Positions 1 to 9,557 of a stretch of DNA of 64,000 bases are shown here, piece after piece (the stretch's first letter is position 1; every line of letters begins with the position of its first letter). Below the pieces are notes generated by a model. The model ran no database searches, was not told where the DNA came from, and saw nothing but the letters and a program-made list of their open reading frames with translations. The position numbers and the translations under genes were made by a program. Origin of the DNA: Cyclobacteriaceae bacterium. Lineage in GTDB: Bacteria; Bacteroidota; Bacteroidia; Cytophagales; Cyclobacteriaceae. The stretch covers positions 1 to 64,000 of the forward strand of contig JAEUUF010000013.1 in NCBI GenBank assembly GCA_016787645.1. The letters run 5' to 3'.

Positions 1-903
1 GTGCTCGTCGTCAGCACCGGCAAGGTCTGTACATTGTTCACCACCACACTCACCGGCGCCGATACGCAACCCGTAATCGTGTGTGTGCTCGTCGCTGTGT
101 ACGCTGTCGCTCCACCATTGAGTTGATCATATACGTTGGCCGCGGCTACTCCAGGACCCATTCCGCCACCGAAGGCAAATGTGTAGTCCGTCAAGGCACC
201 AATCTGGTTGGTCACGGTTGCTGTCACTTTCCCGCTGAACGTCTTGGCCGGTACCGTCAACGCCGGATTGCATATCCCGTTGTCAACCGTAGCCAGCGTG
301 ATCACCGGAAGCACCTTGGCATCCGCCACATTCAACGCCTGGCTGGTCTGGCAGCCGTTCCCCTGGTTGGTCACCAGGACCGTATAGTTATAGCCTGCTC
401 CTCCCTGCACCTTGATCAGCCTGGCTGTGTTCGCGTTGTTAGTCGGGTTGTTTACCGGGAAGGCCGGCGCCACGGATCCGGTCCACGCATACGTGTAACC
501 CGTCGCCACACCTACTCCCGTCCCGTCCACCGTCAGCACTTCGGCTACTCCGTTCTCCAATCCTACCGCGCAGTTCGTTGAAGCCGTCGTGCTCGTCGTC
601 AGCACCGGCAAGGTCTGTGCATTGTTCACCACCACACTCACCGGCGCCGATACGCAACCCGTAATGGTATGCGTGCTCGTCGCTGTGTACGCCGTCGCTC
701 CACCATTGAGTTGATCATATACGTTGGCCGCGGCTACTCCAGGACCCATTCCACCACCGAAGGCAAATGTGTAGTCCGTCAGTGCACCGATCTGGTTGGT
801 CACGGTTGCTGTCACTTTCCCGCTGAACGTCTTGGCCGGTACCGTCAAGGCCGGATTGCATATCCCGTTGTCAACCGTAGCCAGCGTGATCACCGGAAGC
901 ACG
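1..903 (-). repeat. In-frame 588-bp tandem repeat inside the giant adhesin gene
   Basis: Bases 1-315 and 589-903 are almost identical, differing at a handful of positions, and are offset by exactly 588 bp, which is 196 codons. The unit is a pair of Ig-like modules of about 97 residues. The first module of the pair is near-identical between copies, while the second (315-588 against 903-1178) is clearly related but diverged. This is what recent duplication or gene conversion of part of the unit would leave. More copies may follow to the left of the window. Confidence 0.9.
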
Positions 904-3900
904 CGAGAATCCGGAACATTGACAAACTGGGTAGACTGACAGCCGGTTACTTTGTTGGTTGACAAAACAGAGTAATCATACCCGGGGCCACCCTGGACTT
1001 TGATGATCTTGTTGGTGTTCGAATTATTGGCGGCCGGTGTGACCGGGAATGCAGGAGCAGCAGGACCGGTCCACGCAAATGTGTATCCAGGGTTAGTGCC
1101 CGGCAGACCATCCACCGTGGTCACCTCCGCTGTTCCATCTTCTTTGCCGGGAACACAATTCTTGGAGCCTACTGGCGTGAGTACCATGGCAGGAAGCACA
1201 AACGCATTCGCGACTGCTACAGTCGTCGGCACCGACTTACACGCGAGGGTCAGGTGCTCCAGGGTCACCGTGTAATTTCCGCCATTCAGTTGGGCGAGCG
1301 AAGGCAACTTGTCATTGGCCACGGGAATGGTTGGATCTGAGGTAAGCGATCCACTGTGCCATACAAACTTGTAGTTCGTGAAATCAACAATCGGAGAGCC
1401 GGCGAAGGTCGCTGTGGCAGAAACGGTTCCCGTATAATTCGCTGTTCCAAGAACAGGACTACAGGTCGTGTTGCTGGTGGAAGTAAGGGTTACAATGGGA
1501 AGGTTCAGCGATTCCGCAATAATGAACTTGTTAGTAGCAGAACAATTGCTGGGCGTCGTTACCCTCACCGTATAGAAGATCCCTCCACCGGCCACCACGT
1601 TGGCCGTTTCACCTTTGACACCAGACACGTTGGTGTGAAGATTGGCAGGCAGCGTATTATCACCCTTAAACCATTCAAACGTGAAGTCAGTCGGGCTTAC
1701 CAAACCCGGTGCTGAACCCACTGCCGTAAGCACACCATTGGGATTCAGCGGATCGCAGGAAGTTTGCGGGCTAACCTGGTTAATGGTGGCGGTTGGCAAT
1801 ACGCGCTGATCCAGTACCTGGACAACCGGTGTCTGGTTGGCAATACATTGTGAGACATTATCCTTGATCTCTACCTGGTAATAACCTATCGCCAGTCCTG
1901 TACGGGTTGGACCAACACCATTCGCCGGAGGAAGGATGCTTCCACGGGTGGAGGTTGCATTGTTGTAGAAATACCAATTGAATGTATAGCTGGCCGGGTT
2001 TTGCGGTACACCACCAATGACAGCCTGGGCGGTTACCGAACCTGTGTTGGGTGACAAGCAGTCTACCACATTGGCGACCACCGAGGCCTGGGCGTCAGGG
2101 ATTACCGGGCCGTTTACTGTCGCCGGGGCAGAAGTAGTAGAGCAGCCATTTTTGCTGACCACTACCACGTAGTTTCCGGCAAGAAGATTGGTAGCGGTTG
2201 GGCCCGAGATACCCAAAGGAGTCAGGGCAATATCGTACCAATCAAAAGTGTATCCAGCAATGCCACCCGCGATGGTGGCATCGATTCTTCCATTCGGCGG
2301 GCTACAAATGGTTTGATTGGAAGTGACCGTCAGCGTGATCGCCGGGTTAATCTGGCTTAGACCCACATTGCCACTGATCGGTGGACTCGCGCAACCCTTT
2401 TGGGTGTTGGTGACCACAACGGTATAATCACCATCGATTACCGAAGTGAGATGGTACGTGGTACCGCCCGCATGAGGCGTGCCGATACCGATACCGTCAT
2501 ACCATTGAAATGCATACGGGCTATAATCCACCACCTCCACGGCACCCTTGAAAATCCGCGCTCGAATTTCGCCCGTGTAGGGAGGTACATTGGGACCGCA
2601 CTTGATATTGTCCGACACCTTTTCCACGACGACCGTAAATGGATCGGGCGTGACCAGGACATGGTACATATTGTTAGTGATCGAGCATTCCTTCGTGCTC
2701 GGACCTGTCAACACAATGGGCAGGGTCGATCCATCATTATAGAGTACGATGTATAAATCAAATGTGGTTCCCGGACCATTGAAGGAGAGTTGCGGTGTAA
2801 CCAGTTTCTGCCCTACCTGCAGATTGGTTACGGTTAGCGTGCTGTTGAATAACCTGACGGCCGCCGGGTTGGTGGTAGGATCGCCATTGAAGAAGCTAAC
2901 GGGCACGTTATCGCTAATGGGTAAAGACCCGGTGTTGATGATATTGAAGAATGCCTTGATCGTGACGTCACCGCATATGGGTGGAGTGACCACGACCGTA
3001 GGAGTATACACTCCGTCACCATCACTGTCCACCCCGGGGTTATCCGGATCATCGCCGAAGAATGTTAGGTCAGGTGCAGGAAATTCTGGACAACCACTCG
3101 CACTAAGGCGAGGGACCTGGTTCATAAAGATATTGAATGGCCGTTGAGGACCTGGAAGCCCATTGGGACAAGGCGCATTGCTAAAGATCATACTCGGATC
3201 CAACTGCGGGAAAGGCAACGTCAGGTTGTCGTTGATGTTGGTGACATAGTAGGGATGCTGGTTCCATACTTTGCGCGTGGGGAGCCATGAGTTCGTATTT
3301 GAGAAATACATTCGCGTTTGTCCGAGCGATTGTTGTTGAGGTGTGGCTTTTGTTACATCAAAAGAACCTGCATTCGTATAGCAAGGAACGCAGATATCCG
3401 TGCCGCCATCTCCATTTACATCCGCGATCACCGGACCTTCCGTAAACGTGTGCGACTGGCAAACCGCTGACCACAGCTTCGTGGCACCCGTCAAACCGTC
3501 CACCACCGCCAATTCGTTAGCATCCCGGTAAACTACTTCTGGTTTACCATTATTATCGAAATCATACACAGTTACGGACAGGATCCCGGAGAGCGAGTCA
3601 TTGATTGTTCGAATCCAAACAACGGTGAGATTCCCACCGGACAGCGTAAGGCAGAAAAGTTTGTTGCCTGCCACAAACAATGCGTCGAGTTTACCATCCC
3701 CCGTGGCGTCACCAAGGTTGATGCGCCCCGTTCCCCACGCCCAACCTGTTGCCGGTGTCACGGCATCCGGAGGAGCGTAGGTCCTCACCGTATTGTTCTG
3801 CACATCCCAGTAAAAAATCGTTGTGATATTAGTGCCACATGGTACGGCTTCATTACCGGAGCAATTGATGGAGCCGGTCATCAGCACATCGAGGAACCCG

Positions 3901-4991
3901 TCGCCATTAAAGTCAGCGGTACTGGTGCTGCTGGCTTGATCCACTCCAAACTCGTTTACATCATTATAACCTTTGGGATAGTAGGTAACTCCCAAGGTGT
4001 TCATGTCCTTCGCTACGGTGAGTGCCTGGAGTGTGCGGGAAGCCAGGCTCGGTACGGAATAGATGATAGGGCCGCAGACAAGTTCGAGTTTGTTATCCCC
4101 AAGAATATTCACGGCCACCGGGCCTGCATTCACAGTCCGGTCCCAGTTCCCGCCACCGTCGGCAAGCAATACGCCGGACTCTGCTGCATAGATGCGGTTT
4201 CTTAAATAGACTTCAGCCTTACCATCGCCATCGAAGTCAGCCACGCCAATACTTCCTGGCCGATCCGTACTGAGGAAAACTGCGTTGAACAGTGGAACCA
4301 AGGTGTTATTGGCATACCGAAATCCGCACAAGTAGAACTTAGTAGGTTTATTGTTCGGGCTTCCGCCCCGTTCACTGGCTATGACGTAGAGCTCACCAAT
4401 CTTGTCTTTGTTGATATCGGCAATGGCTGTTTCATGCTCAAAGACGTATTTTGATCCGGCCAGCGGAAAAATATTGGAGCCGGGAGTACGAAAGTCGCCC
4501 ATGATATCCCCGGGCTGAAATCCTCCCACGTTCGCTGTGGCCACTACTTGCACGGTGCTGTTCCATTTCGACGTGATCACAATGTCAGGCATCCCGTCAT
4601 TGTTCATGTCGCCTACGGAAATTTTGGCCGGCGTGTCCGCCGTGTTTTGAGCGGACGTTTGTGGCGGGGCCATCGAAGTGAATGGATTGCCTCCGGGCGG
4701 GGTGATGGAGCACGAAGAACCTGCGCCTACAAATGACAAACCATAGTAGGTTGCGCAATCGGGATCGGCTGAATCTTTTTTACCATCTCCGTCGTTGTCG
4801 ATCGCGTCAAAACAACGGCATCCTTTTTCAACGTTGGCCGCAAAATTACAGAACGGGTCCGCGCAATCGATCAACCCGTTGCCATCGTTGTCAATGCCGT
4901 CATTACAGATCTCATTCACCTGGGCCTGGGCCACCGACACCCACCCGGTAATGAATAGCAAAACCACCAGGGTGACTACCGATTTACCCAT
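1..4991 (-). CDS. Giant secreted Ig-like repeat protein with FG-GAP region, partial (C-terminus beyond the window)
   Basis: An open frame without a stop runs from the start codon to base 1, so about 1,660 residues are seen and the end lies outside. I chose the ATG at 4991 because it gives a clean signal peptide (MGKSVVTLVVLLF...AQAQ); ATGs at 5030 and 5036 are in frame and would add 13-15 residues. After the signal comes a calcium-binding-like motif (DGIDNDGNGLIDC, about residues 28-40), then a FG-GAP/VCBS-type region (about 110-570) and from about residue 630 onward consecutive ~95-residue Ig-like modules with a recurring central Cys. Large proteins of this build in Bacteroidota are cell-surface adhesins exported by the type IX system, SprB being the model. 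The position directly after a type B cargo gene and a PorP/SprF gene supports that. The sorting domain itself is not visible, so type IX export is inference. Confidence 0.85.
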   Translation of the reverse strand, partial: MGKSVVTLVVLLFITGWVSVAQAQVNEICNDGIDNDGNGLIDCADPFCNFAANVEKGCRCFDAIDNDGDGKKDSADPDCATYYGLSFVGAGSSCSITPPGGNPFTSMAPPQTSAQNTADTPAKISVGDMNNDGMPDIVITSKWNSTVQVVATANVGGFQPGDIMGDFRTPGSNIFPLAGSKYVFEHETAIADINKDKIGELYVIASERGGSPNNKPTKFYLCGFRYANNTLVPLFNAVFLSTDRPGSIGVADFDGDGKAEVYLRNRIYAAESGVLLADGGGNWDRTVNAGPVAVNILGDNKLELVCGPIIYSVPSLASRTLQALTVAKDMNTLGVTYYPKGYNDVNEFGVDQASSTSTADFNGDGFLDVLMTGSINCSGNEAVPCGTNITTIFYWDVQNNTVRTYAPPDAVTPATGWAWGTGRINLGDATGDGKLDALFVAGNKLFCLTLSGGNLTVVWIRTINDSLSGILSVTVYDFDNNGKPEVVYRDANELAVVDGLTGATKLWSAVCQSHTFTEGPVIADVNGDGGTDICVPCYTNAGSFDVTKATPQQQSLGQTRMYFSNTNSWLPTRKVWNQHPYYVTNINDNLTLPFPQLDPSMIFSNAPCPNGLPGPQRPFNIFMNQVPRLSASGCPEFPAPDLTFFGDDPDNPGVDSDGDGVYTPTVVVTPPICGDVTIKAFFNIINTGSLPISDNVPVSFFNGDPTTNPAAVRLFNSTLTVTNLQVGQKLVTPQLSFNGPGTTFDLYIVLYNDGSTLPIVLTGPSTKECSITNNMYHVLVTPDPFTVVVEKVSDNIKCGPNVPPYTGEIRARIFKGAVEVVDYSPYAFQWYDGIGIGTPHAGGTTYHLTSVIDGDYTVVVTNTQKGCASPPISGNVGLSQINPAITLTVTSNQTICSPPNGRIDATIAGGIAGYTFDWYDIALTPLGISGPTATNLLAGNYVVVVSKNGCSTTSAPATVNGPVIPDAQASVVANVVDCLSPNTGSVTAQAVIGGVPQNPASYTFNWYFYNNATSTRGSILPPANGVGPTRTGLAIGYYQVEIKDNVSQCIANQTPVVQVLDQRVLPTATINQVSPQTSCDPLNPNGVLTAVGSAPGLVSPTDFTFEWFKGDNTLPANLHTNVSGVKGETANVVAGGGIFYTVRVTTPSNCSATNKFIIAESLNLPIVTLTSTSNTTCSPVLGTANYTGTVSATATFAGSPIVDFTNYKFVWHSGSLTSDPTIPVANDKLPSLAQLNGGNYTVTLEHLTLACKSVPTTVAVANAFVLPAMVLTPVGSKNCVPGKEDGTAEVTTVDGLPGTNPGYTFAWTGPAAPAFPVTPAANNSNTNKIIKVQGGPGYDYSVLSTNKVTGCQSTQFVNVPDSRVLPVITLATVDNGICNPALTVPAKTFSGKVTATVTNQIGALTDYTFAFGGGMGPGVAAANVYDQLNGGATAYTATSTHTITGCVSAPVSVVVNNAQTLPVLTTSTTASTNCAVGLENGVAEVLTVDGTGVGVATGYTYAWTGSVAPAFPVNNPTNNANTARLIKVQGGAGYNYTVLVTNQGNGCQTSQALNVADAKVLPVITLATVDNGICNPALTVPAKTFSGKVTATVTNQIGALTDYTFAFGGGMGPGVAAANVYDQLNGGATAYTATSTHTITGCVSAPVSVVVNNVQTLPVLTTS

Positions 4992-5039
4992 ACCCTTCCA
5001 TACATCAAATCGAGCGTTTACCTCACTCATTCTCATGCG

Positions 5040-8006
5040 CTATCGTGCCAATAAAAAATGCCCCGTGGTGGTGCCTCCCGTTGGACAGGTAATCACATAA
5101 TAATAGGTACCTGGCGGAGCAGGCGATCCACTGAAGTTCCCGTTCCAGATAACCGGAGTCCCTTGTTCCTCAAATACTTTGCGTCCGGCCGGATCATACA
5201 CCGACACGGTACAAGTGCCTTCCGGGGTAATCACATACCATTCGTCGTTGGTGCCGTCCCCATTAGGTGTAAACACATTGGGGATATCCATCGTAGACGG
5301 CGGCACCCCGGTGACATCCACGGTAACCGTAGCTGTACCCGTACATCCATTGTCAGTTCCCACCACTGTATAAGTAGTCGAGACAATAGGAGATGCAAAG
5401 GGATTATCGATGGATGTGCTGGAAAGCCCGTCGGGTGGTGACCAGGCGTAACTGGTTGCTCCGGAGGCGGTTAGCTGGACAGACGCCCCTGACGTAATGG
5501 TCGCCGAGGGTGGAGTAATTACCACCGTTGGCGCCGGGCTTACGATTGTACTTTTCGCAACGTTACTCGAACAACCGGTGATGCCGGAATAGCTGAGTGT
5601 CAATGAAGGATTAAATGTGTTGGCCGTCGTGTAGGCGTGCGTTGGGCTTGTCGCGCTGGAAGTACCTGCATCTCCAAAATCCCAGGCATACACCGCCGTG
5701 GCCAATGGATCCTTCGTGGAGGTGTCGGTAAAGGTAAGTACCTCGTTGACACATGCCGTAGCATTTACGGTAAAGTTGGCCACTGGCATGGTACGCACTG
5801 CGACATTAACCGCAGGGGATGTGGTGAGCGAACAGCCGATCCCGGTGTTTGTAACTTTCACGGTGTAGGCACCCGCCTGCGTAACCAGCAACGTGGTACC
5901 GGTCTGACCCGCGATGTTGGTCCCGTCCTTGATCCATTGATAGGTATGCCCGGGCTGGGAAGTAACGGTAAGCGTCAGGTTACCGCCCTGGCAAATGGTG
6001 TTGAAGGGCACGGAAGTTCCGACCGTGAAGACGGCCATATTTGCAATGTCCACTTGCGTCGTCGACGTATTGCTGAAGCAGGTACCATTGGAAAGCTGCA
6101 GTGAATAGATACCCGCATTGGCCGTGGTCACGTTGAGGATCAGCGGATCTTCAACGGACGAAGTGAACCCATTCGGTCCGGTCCAGATGTACGTGACTCC
6201 CGCCACGGTTGGTCCATTCAAGAAGAGGTTTTGACCCGGAATACTGCACAAAGGAGAGTTGGATGAAATGACCGGGTCGGCGGGTACAGTTCCCAGTCCT
6301 GAATTCACAACAATCGAATTTGATATTTTGACACAACCTCCCCCTTCGCTGGTGGCCGTCACGGTGTAGGTTCCCGCGGCCGTGATATCCAGAAAAGCAT
6401 TCGCTCCACTCGCAACGGTCACACCATCTTTTTTCCAATCGTAATTGGATACTCCTAAACCCGGAACCGCATTGAGCCGGATGGTCTGCGTAGCGCAGAT
6501 GGTCATCGGACTGCTGTTGAGAATGGTTGGTACAGAACAATTGGTGCTTCGGACAATGTCCAGGGAGTTGCCGGCATCGGAAGTAAATGCAAAATCCGGT
6601 TTCGCATCGCCATCAAAATCTCCCACGCGAACGTTTCTCGACTTCTTGCCGGTTGTGATCGTTACTGCGGTGAACGCCAACGCATTGTTCACCCCGTTGC
6701 TCTTGAAGAGTGTCATCCCCGTGACCCCCGCGCCACGGGTCCCAACCAGAAGATCCACATCGCCATCACCATCGGCATCGGTGGCATTGATGCCCCAAGG
6801 GAATGTTCCTGTAGTAAGGTTTATCGCGCTCGCAAAAGCGATCGATCCAGGGCCGGTGCTTTGATTTAATAATACGATAGCCCGGTTGTCAAACGAACTG
6901 GTCGTGGCCAAATCAAGTTTTCCGTCCTCATTGAAATCGGCGGAAGTCAGCTCCACCAAGTTGGCTCCGAGGTTGATTTGCTGGGATGGCGCGAACGAGA
7001 CTGTACCGGCACTTGTATTTTTCAGCACATAAATATTGCTGGTCGTGAAGGGATTGATAATGATCTCGGGCTTACTGTCGCCATCCAGGTCCTGCACATC
7101 GAGACCATAGCTAGTATTTGAACCTGTGACCGTAAGCTTCAGGGGCGCAGCAAAACTGATTGACCCAACGGTGGATTGGTTCGGATAAACATAAACCGTG
7201 TTATCCGTGCTGACCGGGTCGTCAAATGCGTTGGTCACGATGACTTCCGGCTTGCCATCGCCATTCAGATCCCGGATGGCCACGCGGAAAGCCAGGTGTC
7301 CAACATCCATCAGCAGCGCGGGCAGCGAGGTGAACGTGATGGAGCCCACCGTGCTGGTATTGCGCAAAACAAAAATCTCATTGCGGGTTGCGCCACCGCG
7401 GGAAGCAATAAGATCCGGTTTACCATCTCCATCCAGGTCACCGCAAGCCAGGTTGAAGGTCGGTGCCGTCACCGCCACGGTTGAAGACACAAAGGACGGT
7501 GTGCCCATTACACTGGTATTGCGAAGGATCATGAGGGTGGTCGCCGTGCCTTGCTTCGAACCGGCCAGGTCGGGCTTGCCGTCACCGTCCAGGTCACAGG
7601 CACATACATCAAACACCTCTTCCGTGGCAGCAAAAGAAAGGGGCGCGCCGACGGCTGCCGGGTTAAAGTCTTCACCACTGTAGGCCGGTACAAACTTCAA
7701 CGGCGACTTACCTGAAAGTCCGGAGACGAGGTTAATCACCTCCACATTGGAGAGCCTGGCCTGCGGTGGTACCGTCACTTCGATCGACAGCACCGTGGAG
7801 GCCGTAATGGTGCCCGCGACATGATCGAATAATACTTTCAATTGTGCAGGGTTGCTGCTAAACCCGGAGCCGCTGATCAGCACCTTGTTACCTGAATAGG
7901 TGCTTATGGGTGTTACCGCACCAATGATCGGCGTCTGTGCGGCGGCGATCCCAACGGACAAGAAAATTAATCCCGCTATGACGAACAGCTTCCTCATGTT
8001 ATTCAT
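5040..8006 (-). CDS. Secreted IPT/FG-GAP/PKD protein with type IX (type B) C-terminal sorting domain
   Basis: 988 residues. Order of parts: signal peptide (1-23, ending AAAQ); an IPT/TIG fold (about 25-110); repeated FG-GAP/VCBS blades marked by DLDGDGKPDL-type calcium loops (about 115-480); Ig-like modules (about 490-890) including a PKD domain with the sequence WDFGDAG; and a C-terminal domain starting near NVFTPNGDGTNDEW and ending in a short strand, the pattern of the gliding-motility-associated (type B) sorting domain. This domain sends proteins through the type IX system to the cell surface. The start overlaps the porP-like stop by 8 bp; an ATG at 7997 would abut it instead. The stop is 4 bp from the earliest possible start of the giant adhesin, so the three genes are very likely cotranscribed. 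Ligand unknown; an adhesin role is inference. Confidence 0.9.
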   Translation of the reverse strand: MNNMRKLFVIAGLIFLSVGIAAAQTPIIGAVTPISTYSGNKVLISGSGFSSNPAQLKVLFDHVAGTITASTVLSIEVTVPPQARLSNVEVINLVSGLSGKSPLKFVPAYSGEDFNPAAVGAPLSFAATEEVFDVCACDLDGDGKPDLAGSKQGTATTLMILRNTSVMGTPSFVSSTVAVTAPTFNLACGDLDGDGKPDLIASRGGATRNEIFVLRNTSTVGSITFTSLPALLMDVGHLAFRVAIRDLNGDGKPEVIVTNAFDDPVSTDNTVYVYPNQSTVGSISFAAPLKLTVTGSNTSYGLDVQDLDGDSKPEIIINPFTTSNIYVLKNTSAGTVSFAPSQQINLGANLVELTSADFNEDGKLDLATTSSFDNRAIVLLNQSTGPGSIAFASAINLTTGTFPWGINATDADGDGDVDLLVGTRGAGVTGMTLFKSNGVNNALAFTAVTITTGKKSRNVRVGDFDGDAKPDFAFTSDAGNSLDIVRSTNCSVPTILNSSPMTICATQTIRLNAVPGLGVSNYDWKKDGVTVASGANAFLDITAAGTYTVTATSEGGGCVKISNSIVVNSGLGTVPADPVISSNSPLCSIPGQNLFLNGPTVAGVTYIWTGPNGFTSSVEDPLILNVTTANAGIYSLQLSNGTCFSNTSTTQVDIANMAVFTVGTSVPFNTICQGGNLTLTVTSQPGHTYQWIKDGTNIAGQTGTTLLVTQAGAYTVKVTNTGIGCSLTTSPAVNVAVRTMPVANFTVNATACVNEVLTFTDTSTKDPLATAVYAWDFGDAGTSSATSPTHAYTTANTFNPSLTLSYSGITGCSSNVAKSTIVSPAPTVVITPPSATITSGASVQLTASGATSYAWSPPDGLSSTSIDNPFASPIVSTTYTVVGTDNGCTGTATVTVDVTGVPPSTMDIPNVFTPNGDGTNDEWYVITPEGTCTVSVYDPAGRKVFEEQGTPVIWNGNFSGSPAPPGTYYYVITCPTGGTTTGHFLLAR

Positions 8007-9489
8007 GCACCGTTAACAACCACGCATCGCGGAAAATCCGGAGCTTTCTGAACTCATCCCTTCGCTTTCTTGCCTCTTCTATATCATCTGACCCCGAAAT
8101 GTGAACGTACCACAACTTGTGATCTGACAAATACCCGTAATCAATGTCCGGAAAGCCCATTTTCTTGAGACCCTCAGAATATTTCCTGGCATTCTCTTCA
8201 GACCGGAACACACCCGCAATGATGTAGTCACCGAGGGGCATCTCAGAAGTATGGTTACCCCGCTTCACAAATTCATGTCGCTCGGCGTGAGGATGGTGGG
8301 TTTCATTATGAGTTTCCAACGGGTTGTCGGCATGCACATCCAACCGGCTGATCTTCTCCTGCTCTTCATGATGCTGGGCATCGACAACAGGTGCGGCGGC
8401 TACCGGGGCGGGTGCTGGGGTGACGGGCTTGGTCTCTGTGGGCTGAGGCTTGGCAGGCGCCGGCTTGGTGGGCGCAGGTTTGGTCGGCGTGGTCTTCTTT
8501 ACCACCAATTGAGGTTCTCTCGCCGTTTTCTTTTGCTTGATTTCGGTATCGACAAAAGAGTACAACTGAACTACCTCTTTGCGCGGTTTTCCAAACAGGA
8601 AAGCCAGCTGGATCTCATGCGAGGCGCGGCCAATGGAGTTTTCTCCGGATGCCGGCAAACTGTACGAGTAACCAACGGCAAGAATCTTGTTCATTTTAAA
8701 ACCAACCAGCCCGGACATTCCATATTCCTGGCGATAGGATGCACCAATCCATCCAAGATGTTGATAGTGAAAAAGGGCCGCGATTTCAAATTGCCCGGGT
8801 AACCCTTTAGACAAGCGATAGACCACGTAGGGCTCCACCGCGTTCTTTCCTTTCTGCAACATGAAACGATTGCTGGCGTGGATTACGATATTGTCAATCG
8901 GCTTGAAGTTCGCACCAAACGAACTCGAGGACAGATAAACTGGCTGAAACAAGGTGGGCAATGCGATTCCACCATGAAAACCTTTGTTATGATAGGATAC
9001 TCCAAGGTTCCCGGCCATTTGAATCGTAGTCCCAGCGAGGTTGGCCAGCATGGGGTCATTGGGGAAATTTATTCCCGGAGCTGAACCGAAGTTTAGTTTT
9101 GCCACATCCACCTGCGTGGACGCCGCTCCGATCGACATACCGAAGCGAATAAAGTTATCCGTAGCGAGAGGCAACGTGTAACCTCCTGAAACGAGAGCGG
9201 CTGAACTGGAAACCAGTCCCATTTGCGTGTTACTGAGATTCAACCCAAGGTTTACCCGATTGGGCAGAGCCGTCTGAACACTAAAGTTCATGACTTGAGG
9301 ACTGCCTTCAATACCCACCCACTGCTTCCTGTACGAAAGAAAAGCCGCGGGCCGACCCTCCACGCCAACATACGAGGGATTCAATAATGCAGGATTGACG
9401 AAGAATTGAGTGAAGCCGACCTCCTGCGCCCGAGCCACCAGGCTGAGTAACCATAGACCAGTGAATACGAGTACCTTATGAGAATTCAA
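7999..9489 (-). CDS. PorP/SprF-family type IX secretion membrane protein with C-terminal SPOR domain
   Basis: 496 residues. Signal peptide 1-21 (ending ARAQ), then a PorP/SprF-like beta-barrel (about 23-300) opening with the family pattern FFVNPALLNPSYVG. A Lys/Pro/Ala-rich linker (about 325-375) resembles a periplasmic spacer. The C-terminus (about 418-496) has the SPOR pattern YIIAGVFRSEENARKY, a domain that binds denuded glycan strands of peptidoglycan. PorP/SprF proteins are needed for export and attachment of type B cargo; here the cargo genes follow directly. The start codon is TTG: an in-frame TGA lies two codons upstream and no ATG precedes the signal peptide. The SPOR fusion suggests the barrel is anchored to the cell wall. 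First gene of the operon. Confidence 0.88.
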   Translation of the reverse strand: MNSHKVLVFTGLWLLSLVARAQEVGFTQFFVNPALLNPSYVGVEGRPAAFLSYRKQWVGIEGSPQVMNFSVQTALPNRVNLGLNLSNTQMGLVSSSAALVSGGYTLPLATDNFIRFGMSIGAASTQVDVAKLNFGSAPGINFPNDPMLANLAGTTIQMAGNLGVSYHNKGFHGGIALPTLFQPVYLSSSSFGANFKPIDNIVIHASNRFMLQKGKNAVEPYVVYRLSKGLPGQFEIAALFHYQHLGWIGASYRQEYGMSGLVGFKMNKILAVGYSYSLPASGENSIGRASHEIQLAFLFGKPRKEVVQLYSFVDTEIKQKKTAREPQLVVKKTTPTKPAPTKPAPAKPQPTETKPVTPAPAPVAAAPVVDAQHHEEQEKISRLDVHADNPLETHNETHHPHAERHEFVKRGNHTSEMPLGDYIIAGVFRSEENARKYSEGLKKMGFPDIDYGYLSDHKLWYVHISGSDDIEEARKRRDEFRKLRIFRDAWLLTVHE

Positions 9490-9502
9490 AGTTCACGATG
9501 GG

Positions 9503-9531
9503 TTACGGGTAATACCAAATAAGTATTTTTG
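9503..9531 (+). promoter_or_regulatory. Possible sigma-A promoter of the barrel protein gene
   Basis: TATTTTTG at 9524-9531 fits the Bacteroidota -7 box TAnnTTTG. A TTA at 9503-9505 stands 18 bp upstream, close to the expected TTG. The start codon follows at 9558. The gap also serves the divergent porP-like operon, for which I see no clear box. Confidence 0.35.
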
Positions 9532-9557
9532 TTCAGAGCCAGGTCCAGACACACTAC

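Noticed and set aside
81-1715. Several plus-strand open frames over the adhesin repeats
   Set aside because: They mirror the repeated minus-strand coding frame, have no signal peptide or family match, and the minus frame is open without a stop for 5 kb.
3608-3617. GTTCGAATCC, like a tRNA T-loop
   Set aside because: It lies inside the adhesin coding frame and no acceptor stem or anticodon arm surrounds it.
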